DNA of 64,000 bases. Source: Halotalea alkalilenta (GTDB lineage Bacteria; Pseudomonadota; Gammaproteobacteria; Pseudomonadales; Halomonadaceae). This document shows, piece after piece, positions 54,867-61,657 of the stretch; position 1 is the first letter of the stretch; each line of letters begins with the position of its first letter. The stretch covers positions 2,418,001-2,482,000 of the forward strand of contig NZ_CP015243.1 in NCBI RefSeq assembly GCF_001648175.1, in the 5' to 3' direction. The translations under genes and the position numbers were made by a program. The notes under the pieces were generated by a model, which ran no database searches, was not told the DNA's origin, and worked only from the letters and a program-made list of their open reading frames with translations.

Positions 54867-56272
54867 TGTCGCCGGCCGCTCTGGACATCGTCCTGCTGGA
54901 GCCGCACGAGGCGGCCCTGCGCTTGCTGCTGCAAAGGGAAAACGGTGCCGAGGCGTCCGCCTACGTGCTGTTCGGCAAGGCTGACGTCTCGGCAGACCCC
55001 TGGTCGGGAGTGCCTCGCACCAGATTGATCTCGCACGAAGTCATCCCCGTCGCGGCCGATGAAATGGTCTCCGCATCGCCTGTCCATGTCACATGGTCCA
55101 CCCGAGGCTTCATGCGCATTCTCGGCATCGCGAAAGAACGGGGCTTGGTTGCGGGCCTGGTACACACGCATCCGAACGCGGCAGCGTTCTTCTCCGACCA
55201 GGATGACCGAAACGAGTCGGAGCTGGCCCGGACGACGTTCAACAAGGGCGTTTCCGGCCTAGCCAGCATGGTGTTCGGCCGCGATGACGCCATCGCGGGC
55301 AGGCTCTGGACTGCACCCGGCAAGACGGTCATGGCATCCTCGATCTCGCTGGTAGGAAGCCAGATCAAGATCGCGCGCACGGTGGCTGCGGCTGACGAAG
55401 ATCAATTCCTGGCGCGGCAGGCCGCGCTCTTCGGCCAAGGGTTCAATCCAGTCGTGCGCGGGCTGCGGGTGGGTGTCGTAGGGGGCGGCGGCACGGGCAG
55501 TGCTGTCGCGATGCTATTGGCGCGGCTGGGCGTCGGCTTTCTGGGGCTGGTGGACAAAGACACCATTGATGTCACCAATCTCAACCGCGTGCATGGCTCG
55601 CGCACCGCAGATGTGGACGCCGGCTTGGCCAAGGTGGACATCCTCGCGCGCGAGATTCGCGCCGCGGGTCTCGGCACCCAGGTCGTCACCAAAGAGGAGT
55701 GGGTCGGCCATCCTGATCTGCGCGATCTGCTGCGCTCCTGCGACGTGCTGTTCGGCTGTACCGACGACCATCAGGGGCGGCTGACGCTCAACCGCCTGGC
55801 GCACTACTACGGCATCCCGCTGATCGATGTGGGCCTGCGCATGCGCGCGGCACGCAGCGGCGCGGACTACGACATGACGGGGCGCGTGTCGACGATTGGG
55901 CCCGGCAAACCTTGTCTCATGTGTCTGGGAGTAGCCGATCCGCGCCGCGCTGCGGCCGAAGGACTCCGGCGCAGCGACCCGGCCGAGTTCGAGCGGCGTA
56001 AGGCGGAAGCCTATGTGGACGGCGGCGGCGACCCGGCGCCTGCGGTGGTCACGTTCACCACGGCCATCGCCTGCGCGGCCGTCGATGAACTCATTCAGGG
56101 ACTGACCGGTTTTCGCGGTCCTGCGGGCATGTCGCACAACAGGATTCGCCGCTTTGACCGCGTAGAGGATCGCACCATGACCTGCCGACCCTTGGCGTCT
56201 TGCCCGGTTTGTGCCAGCCAGGCGAGCTGGGGACGCGGCGATGTCAACCCATTTCTTGGCGTTATCGGATGA
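54866..56272 (+). CDS. JAB deubiquitinase-like peptidase fused to ThiF/E1-like enzyme
   Basis: 468 residues from the ATG at 54866 that shares bases with the previous stop. Residues about 5-150: JAB/JAMM metalloprotease, with HTHPNAAAFFSDQD giving the zinc motif H-x-H-P-x6-S-x-x-D (100-113). From about 195: E1-like adenylation domain, with GVVGGGGTGSAVAMLLARLG (nucleotide loop), DKDTIDVTNLNR, FGCTDD, and zinc cysteines in KPCLMCLG and SCPVCAS. The fusion would activate the ubiquitin-like partner and trim or remove it. It belongs to the bacterial ubiquitin-like (Bub-type) operons. Confidence 0.92.
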   Translation: MSPAALDIVLLEPHEAALRLLLQRENGAEASAYVLFGKADVSADPWSGVPRTRLISHEVIPVAADEMVSASPVHVTWSTRGFMRILGIAKERGLVAGLVHTHPNAAAFFSDQDDRNESELARTTFNKGVSGLASMVFGRDDAIAGRLWTAPGKTVMASSISLVGSQIKIARTVAAADEDQFLARQAALFGQGFNPVVRGLRVGVVGGGGTGSAVAMLLARLGVGFLGLVDKDTIDVTNLNRVHGSRTADVDAGLAKVDILAREIRAAGLGTQVVTKEEWVGHPDLRDLLRSCDVLFGCTDDHQGRLTLNRLAHYYGIPLIDVGLRMRAARSGADYDMTGRVSTIGPGKPCLMCLGVADPRRAAAEGLRRSDPAEFERRKAEAYVDGGGDPAPAVVTFTTAIACAAVDELIQGLTGFRGPAGMSHNRIRRFDRVEDRTMTCRPLASCPVCASQASWGRGDVNPFLGVIG

Positions 56273-56610
56273 CCATGAAGCGACTTATCGCGCGAGCGCT
56301 GCACCGGCTCGGGTGGCTGCAGTACAACCTGCTCGTTTACCCGGTCGCGCAGCATCCGGGCAATAATGCCGTGCCGCCGGGAGAGCTGTGGCTGGTCATC
56401 GACACCGGCGTCAAGAAGTGGGCTTGCATGAGCTGCCCCGGCGGTTGTGGCGTGCAGATATCACTTTCCCTTAACCCGGATCGACGACCCCGGTGGTCTG
56501 TCGAAACAGACTTCTGGGGGCGACCAACCATGTCCCCCTCCATCCACCAGCATCGGGCATGTTCCTGTCACTTCTGGGTAAAGAAGGGTTTGATCGAGTG
56601 GTGCCGGTAG
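56269..56610 (+). CDS. DUF6527-like Cys-rich protein of the ubiquitin-like operon
   Basis: 113 residues from the ATG at 56269, which overlaps the previous stop (ATGA). Eight cysteines or histidines cluster as ACMSCPGGCG and ACSCHFWVKKGLIEWC, suggesting a zinc-binding fold; the NPDRRPRWSVETDFWGRPTM segment is characteristic of what I know as DUF6527. This family travels with the multiubiquitin-E2 and E1-JAB genes. It may be the target or an adaptor; function unknown. Confidence 0.8.
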   Translation: MTMKRLIARALHRLGWLQYNLLVYPVAQHPGNNAVPPGELWLVIDTGVKKWACMSCPGGCGVQISLSLNPDRRPRWSVETDFWGRPTMSPSIHQHRACSCHFWVKKGLIEWCR

Positions 56611-56619
56611 AGACCCACC

Positions 56620-57317
56620 CGGCACCATGTCTGGCCGATACGCAATCGACGCTGTCGTCGGCAAAGGTGCAGCCTTTGCCAAGCTCCGGGAGAAATCCAC
56701 CATCCGCTGGTCGACTGCTGTTTAAGATCAGATTCCGAATATTCGTCCTTGAGGTTCAGTGACTCCAACTCATACGAGCTCTTGATTGCATCGTCAGGCT
56801 TTGGCGGTGCGCTCATAGAAGTGGCTTGCCGATCTGCCATTCGAGCTGGCGCACCGCGCAGCGCCTCGGCCTCGTAAAACCGACGGGTATGGTCATCCTT
56901 GACCGCCAGCAGCCGGACATAGGCCGACCACAGCAACGTGAAGACCAGGGCCAGTTCGGAGAGGTCAAATTTCCGAGACAGCGTCTCGGAAATTGCCTCA
57001 AGGGGGTAAGCGGCAAAGAAGCGCCGCATGTTTTCCAGGTTGTCCGGGTTGAACCCGCGCCCAAAGCGCGCCGTCAGACCGGCGGACAACCGCGCCATCA
57101 ACTGCTCGCCGTAACCGGCCCGCCGCCTGCCTTCTGCTCGGCTTCGACGATCCGGCGGCCAATCTCTCAATAGCTGGTCGTCATCAGCGCATTGACACTG
57201 CCCGCCGCTGCTTGGCGCGCGGCATCCAGCAGTTCCACGATGCCGCCGTGGATGCCAGCATAGCCAGCCCCGGTAAGGCGGCGGGTTCCCTACTGCTGCG
57301 GGCGTCTTCCTTGTCAT
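56620..57317 (-). pseudogene. Decayed DUF1016/YhcG-type nuclease gene
   Basis: The start MTRKTPAAVGNP at 57317 overlaps the integrase stop (ATGA). The frame is then broken. Recognisable YhcG pieces are AGYGEQLMARLSAGLTARFG, then NPDNLENMRRFFAAYP, SAYVRLLAVKDDHTRRFYEA in one frame, RQLEWQIGKPLL in another, and SLNLKDEYSESDLKQ near 56740. The C-terminal nuclease domain is missing. Several frameshifts and a deletion make it nonfunctional. Intact YhcG genes commonly follow integrases in ICEs and islands. Confidence 0.75.
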
Positions 57318-58513
57318 GCTGTCACCTCCATAGAACGGGACGCCCCGGTAATCGCCAGCCGCCGATTCGCCACCAGCTCGGCGGCATCCCGCACCGGCTT
57401 GTCCTCGGTATGTACGTAGTGCATAAACATCGCCACGGTCTTGTGACCTGTGAGCTTCATGCCCACTTTGGTTGGCACGCCTGAGTTGGCAATGTCGGTC
57501 GTCGCTCGATGGCGGATGCCGTGCGTGCCGACGTGCGGCACGCCGGCGGCCTTGAGTACGCGCTTCCAACCGCCGTAGTGTTCTCCATGCGTCAAATGCC
57601 GGGCCGGGTCGTTGGGCGATGGCAGGACGTAGGGGCAGCCTTCCCGGCGCGGCGCCGTCGAAAGCAGCCGATAGGCTTCCTCGCTCATGGGTTTGGAAAT
57701 GCCGCCGGTCTTGCTGTCGGGCCAGACGACGCGGCGCTTCTCCAGATCAACCCAGTCCCATTCGAGCGGGCAGATTTCGGAGCGGCGGGCGGCAAACTCG
57801 AATTGCAGGCGGATCGCCAGCGGGATGACGTAGTTCTCCAGCCCTTCTGCCTCCAGATGCTCCAGATGCCGGAAGATCCGCACCAGTTCATCGTCCACGA
57901 TGAGCCGGGTTTCCTTGCCGGGCGGGAACATCGGGACGTGGCGGCACGGATTGGTGCCGTCCGGGCGCAGCCCCCACACTTCGGCTAGGTTGAACATCTT
58001 GCGCAGCACGCCGAAGGTGCGGTTGGCCTCTGCCGGCTTGTGGGCCAGCTTCTTCATCAGCGCCGCCACGTCCGGGCGCTTCACATCCTGCACCTTCATC
58101 CGGCCCATGATCGGGATGATGCAACGGTCGATAACGCCCTGGTAGCCGCGCTGCGTGCTGGGCTTGTTGCGCTGCTTGGAGTAGTCCTCCATGAAGGTGC
58201 TGCAATACTCCTTCATGGTCGGTGCCTTGCGGGCGGCATTCTTGGCCGCGCTGGGATCGCCGCCCCGGCGAACCTCGGCCAACCACTCCTGCGCCATGAA
58301 GCGGGCCTGATCGACCGTCAGTTCCCCGTACTGGCCCAGGGCGGGCTTGCGGCGCTCGCCGGCGTTCGTGCGGTACTGGAGCATGAACACCTTGCGGCCT
58401 GCCGGGGTGATCTTGCACAGGAAGCCGGGCACCACGGTGTCCCGGAGTTCGACGGCCTGCGCCTGGGGCTTGGCGGCATCGACGGCGGACTTGGTGAGTT
58501 TGATTCTTGCCAT
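57314..58513 (-). CDS. int: Tyrosine recombinase/integrase of the ICE
   Basis: 399 residues from MARIKLTKSAVDAAKPQ at 58513; a TTG start 22 codons upstream is less likely. N-terminal DUF4102-type arm-binding domain (about 1-95), core-binding domain (100-190), then the catalytic domain with Arg in AARRSEI (243), HGIR (H331, R334), GHKTV (H357) and the nucleophile Tyr in FMHYVH (366). All catalytic residues are intact. It inserts and excises the ICE by site-specific recombination. It lies at the lexA-side end with its promoter facing the junction, as usual. Confidence 0.95.
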   Translation of the reverse strand: MARIKLTKSAVDAAKPQAQAVELRDTVVPGFLCKITPAGRKVFMLQYRTNAGERRKPALGQYGELTVDQARFMAQEWLAEVRRGGDPSAAKNAARKAPTMKEYCSTFMEDYSKQRNKPSTQRGYQGVIDRCIIPIMGRMKVQDVKRPDVAALMKKLAHKPAEANRTFGVLRKMFNLAEVWGLRPDGTNPCRHVPMFPPGKETRLIVDDELVRIFRHLEHLEAEGLENYVIPLAIRLQFEFAARRSEICPLEWDWVDLEKRRVVWPDSKTGGISKPMSEEAYRLLSTAPRREGCPYVLPSPNDPARHLTHGEHYGGWKRVLKAAGVPHVGTHGIRHRATTDIANSGVPTKVGMKLTGHKTVAMFMHYVHTEDKPVRDAAELVANRRLAITGASRSMEVTA

Positions 58514-58708
58514 GATGACTCCTCGGAACCCCGGTTTCCAAGAGCCACATGGGAGCCACGCGACCGGAAGCCGGGTCAAGTTTCGGAAAGCACCGGCATA
58601 TGATGGACGCGCCTAAGTCCTTGATAAACCTTCCATAGCGGGCTTGGGCGTAGTCCAGCGAAGTGCCGGGCTGGAGTCATCGTCAAACAAAAAAGGTTTG
58701 TCATTAAT

Positions 58709-58736
58709 CTGAAGGGACGCCACGGCGTCCCTTCAG
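58709..58736 (-). terminator. Hairpin downstream of lexA (probable terminator)
   Basis: A 13-bp perfect inverted repeat: CTGAAGGGACGCC (58709-58721) and GGCGTCCCTTCAG (58724-58736) with an AC centre, beginning 28 bp after the lexA stop. On the lexA strand a T-rich run follows about 10 bp further (CCTTTTTTG). It is almost the same as the hairpin at 8249-8272, so the two flank the ICE. Confidence 0.65.
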
Positions 58737-58764
58737 CATGCTGGTCGCTCGAGAACCGGAGCGC

Positions 58765-59394
58765 TCAGTGCAGCCCTTGGCCGCTGTCGCCGCGAATGAT
58801 ACCGACGCCGATACCCTCGATCTCGAGCTGCTCACGCTGCCCGTCAACCTCGATCGGCGCGAAGTCGGGATTCTCGGCGATCAGCCGAATACGGCCAGCG
58901 CTGCGCTCGAAGCGCTTCACCGTGACCTCTTCGCCGAGCCTCGCGACCACGATCTGTCCGTTACGCACCTCGCTGGTGCGATGGACCGCGAGCAGGTCGC
59001 CGTCGAGGATGCCGGCGTCGCGCATCGAAAGCCCCCGCACTCGCAGCAGGTAGTCGGCGCGAGGAGTGAAGTAGTCCGCCGGCAGCGGGCAGTAGCGATC
59101 GACGTGCTCGGCGGCGAGGATCGGGCTGCCGGCCGCGACCTGGCCGATCACCGCGAGCCCGCGCTCTTCCGCGGGCAGGGCGGAGAGCACGCGGATACCG
59201 CGAGAGGCGCCGGGAATCATCTCGATCACCCCCTTGCGCTTGAGCGCCTTGAGATGCTCTTCCGCGGCGTTGGCCGAGCGGAACCCCAGCGCGCGGGCGA
59301 TCTCGGCGCGGGTCGGCGGGTAGCCATGGCTGGCCAGGGTCTCGTTGATGAAATCGAGCACGTCTTGCTGACGCTGGGTGAGGGGCTTGGTCAT
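58765..59394 (-). CDS. lexA: LexA repressor
   Basis: 209 residues from [20 protein letters not shown] at 59394; the open frame extends far upstream antisense to nagZ and is not coding there. N-terminal winged HTH (1-70, [20 protein letters not shown]), cleavage site Ala-Gly in QVAAGSP, catalytic Ser in [14 protein letters not shown] and Lys in EEVTVKRF. It represses the SOS regulon and self-cleaves with RecA. An SOS box is in its promoter. The ICE is inserted just downstream, where pseudomonads carry sulA. Confidence 0.98.
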   Translation of the reverse strand: MTKPLTQRQQDVLDFINETLASHGYPPTRAEIARALGFRSANAAEEHLKALKRKGVIEMIPGASRGIRVLSALPAEERGLAVIGQVAAGSPILAAEHVDRYCPLPADYFTPRADYLLRVRGLSMRDAGILDGDLLAVHRTSEVRNGQIVVARLGEEVTVKRFERSAGRIRLIAENPDFAPIEVDGQREQLEIEGIGVGIIRGDSGQGLH

Positions 59395-59423
59395 TGCATC
59401 GGGCCTGTGATGGCGTCTATAGA

Positions 59424-59439
59424 CTGTGATTGTATCCAG
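59424..59439 (-). promoter_or_regulatory. SOS box (LexA operator) upstream of lexA
   Basis: CTGGATACAATCACAG on the lexA strand fits the CTG-N10-CAG consensus exactly. It is 29 bp before the start codon and allows autorepression. An AT-rich stretch (AATATACTGGAT) suggests overlap with the lexA promoter. Confidence 0.85.
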
Positions 59440-59661
59440 TATATTCGCCGGCGCAAGCGAGAGGGCGATAATTTTGTGTCGCCACAAGCGCTTAGCGCTG
59501 TTTTCCTGGCCGTTGGGGGGCAGGCAGCCGGCCGGGACGGGGGGAGTGGGCAGGGACGTGCCGCTTCGATGTACGTCGCCGGTGGCAGCACCTAGAATGG
59601 ATAAGGTCCTCGCCGCGACCTGCAAGTCAATCCTTCTCGCGGCCCCGACCCGGAGAAACGC

Positions 59662-60690
59662 ATGTCCGCCCAACTTGGCCCAGTGATGCTCGATCTCGCC
59701 TCGATGGCGCTCGACGACGAGGAGCGCGAGTTGCTCATGCACCCCGCCGTCGGCGGGGTGATCCTTTTCACCCGCAACCTGGAGTCGCCCGCCCAGGCGC
59801 GCGGTCTGTGCGAGTCGATTCGCGAGCTGCGCCCGCAGCTTTTGATCGCGGTGGATCACGAGGGAGGACGCGTCCAACGGCTGCGCACCGGGGTCACCCG
59901 GCTGCCGCCGATGGCGGCGTTCGACCGCCTGCATGCCGAGGCGCCCGAGTCGACGCTCGCGCTGTTGCGCGATACCGGCTGGCTGATGGGGCTCGAACTC
60001 GCGGCCTGCGGGTTCGATTTCTCCTTCGCGCCGGTGCTCGATGTCGATGACGATCGCTGCCCGGCGATCGGTGACCGCGCCTTCTCCGCCGACCCTGAGC
60101 GTGTCGCGCTGCTGGCCGGGGCGCTGATCGATGGGCTCGATGAAGCCGGTATGGTGGCACTCGGCAAGCACTACCCTGGCCATGGCGGGGTCGACGTCGA
60201 CTCGCACCATGAGTTGCCGATCGATCCGCGGCCGTTCGAAGCGCTGCGCGCTCACGACCTGGTACCGTTCGAACGGCTATCCCCACGACTCGGTGGCGTG
60301 ATGCCGTCGCATGTCCGCTATATCGCGTTCGACGATCAGCCGGCGGGCTTTTCGGTCCGCTGGCTCGAGTATCTGCGCAGCGAGATCGGCTTCCGCGGCG
60401 CGGTGCTTTCGGACGATCTCGGCATGCAGGGCGCGCATTTCGCCGGCTCTCCCGCCGATCGCGCGCAGCGTGCGCTGGAAGCCGGCTGTGACATGGTGCT
60501 GATCTGCAATGACCGCGCCGCCGCGCTGGCGGTGCTCGAAGCGGTCAGCTACGATCCGGTGCGCTCGCGGCGACTCAACGCTCTGCGTTACGATCATCCC
60601 CGCCCCGATCTAGGCTCCGTCGACGCGCTCGGCCGCTGGCGTACCACCCACGTGCAGCTCGAACAGCTCGCCGAAGAGCATGGCTACTGA
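59662..60690 (+). CDS. nagZ: Beta-N-acetylhexosaminidase (cell-wall recycling)
   Basis: 342 residues. NagZ, glycoside hydrolase family 3, removes N-acetylglucosamine from anhydromuropeptides in the cytosol during peptidoglycan recycling; its products influence AmpC beta-lactamase induction. Key parts: [20 protein letters not shown], the catalytic loop [19 protein letters not shown] with the His-Asp pair, and the nucleophile Asp in [10 protein letters not shown]. It is followed by hpt on the same strand and divergent from lexA, with about 270 bp shared for promoters. Confidence 0.97.
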   Translation: MSAQLGPVMLDLASMALDDEERELLMHPAVGGVILFTRNLESPAQARGLCESIRELRPQLLIAVDHEGGRVQRLRTGVTRLPPMAAFDRLHAEAPESTLALLRDTGWLMGLELAACGFDFSFAPVLDVDDDRCPAIGDRAFSADPERVALLAGALIDGLDEAGMVALGKHYPGHGGVDVDSHHELPIDPRPFEALRAHDLVPFERLSPRLGGVMPSHVRYIAFDDQPAGFSVRWLEYLRSEIGFRGAVLSDDLGMQGAHFAGSPADRAQRALEAGCDMVLICNDRAAALAVLEAVSYDPVRSRRLNALRYDHPRPDLGSVDALGRWRTTHVQLEQLAEEHGY

Positions 60691-60734
60691 GCCAGCCACT
60701 CAATCGACAACCCAGTAGACACCCATTGAACAAG

Positions 60735-61316
60735 ATGCCTGACACTGCCCCTTTCGATCCTCAACGTCATCGTCTCGACATGCAGGCCTTGATGGACCAG
60801 GCCGATTGTCTGGTCACCCTCGATGAGATCGAGCGCGCGCTCGATCAGATGGCCGCCGAGATAGGCGAACGCCTCGGCGACGAGCTGCCGCTGTTCTTCT
60901 GCATCATGAACGGCGGCTTGATCACCACCGGGCATCTGCTCACCCGGCTCGGCTTCCCGCTCGAGATAGACTACATGCACGCCACCCGCTATCGCGGCGG
61001 CCTGCGCGGTGGCGAGCTGTTCTGGCGGGTATCGCCGGAGCGGCCGATGGTCGGTCGTCATGTAGTGATCGTCGACGACATCCTCGACGAGGGCGCGACG
61101 CTGGCGGCGATCATCAACCATTGCGAGAAGGCCGGCGCCGCCAGTGTCTCCACCGCGGTGCTGGTCGAAAAGCGCCACGACCGCAAGGCGGTGCCGGGGC
61201 TGCGGGCCGATTTCTGCGGCCTCGAGGTCGAGGATCGCTACGTGTTCGGCTTCGGTATGGACTACCAGGGGTACTGGCGCAACGCACCGGGTATCTTCGC
61301 GCCCAAGGGGCTCTAG
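60735..61316 (+). CDS. hpt: Hypoxanthine-guanine phosphoribosyltransferase
   Basis: 193 residues from the ATG at 60735; a TTG three codons upstream (60726) is an alternative. It salvages hypoxanthine and guanine with PRPP. The PRPP loop is VVIVDDILDEGATLAAI (canonical VDDIxDxGxT). CIMNGGLITTGHL and DYMHATRYRG match the purine-PRTase family, and VEDRYVFGFGMDYQGYWRN the purine-binding C-terminus. It lies 44 bp after nagZ, in a likely operon. Confidence 0.95.
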   Translation: MPDTAPFDPQRHRLDMQALMDQADCLVTLDEIERALDQMAAEIGERLGDELPLFFCIMNGGLITTGHLLTRLGFPLEIDYMHATRYRGGLRGGELFWRVSPERPMVGRHVVIVDDILDEGATLAAIINHCEKAGAASVSTAVLVEKRHDRKAVPGLRADFCGLEVEDRYVFGFGMDYQGYWRNAPGIFAPKGL

Positions 61317-61657
61317 CCCAAGGGCCGGCCAAGCCGGGGTCGGCCTGGCGAGGAGAGCGGCTGATCGCTGCCCGTTGCCAGCCTGCGGCGAGCTCGTCGG
61401 ATAGCCCCGGGTGGACGGATGGGCTGAAGTTGCGCTCGACACCGGGGCGGGGTTCGCTGGTGGGTGACGCCTTATAATCGCGCCGACGGCGAACTTCTGA
61501 TCTTTCCCCGCGTCTACATTAGCGCTATCGTCTGGCCCCGCCGGGGGCGCCTCCTCGCTCGCACCTCGGCAGGCATCGAGGAGATCATGTTGCTACCGAG
61601 TTCGTCCTGGCTTCGACGCGCATCCTCGCGCGCCTGCGGCGATGGAAACATCTGCGA
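61317..61657. other. Intergenic region hpt-mprF
   Basis: 341 bp with no gene. A perfect -10 box, TATAAT, lies at 61473-61478, and its -35 is weak. A long leader of about 170 bp would precede mprF. No riboswitch-like pattern is recognised. Confidence 0.45.

Noticed and set aside
59395..60255. LexA frame extended to 496 codons
   Set aside because: The extension is antisense to nagZ and crosses the SOS box; the conserved LexA start is at 59394.
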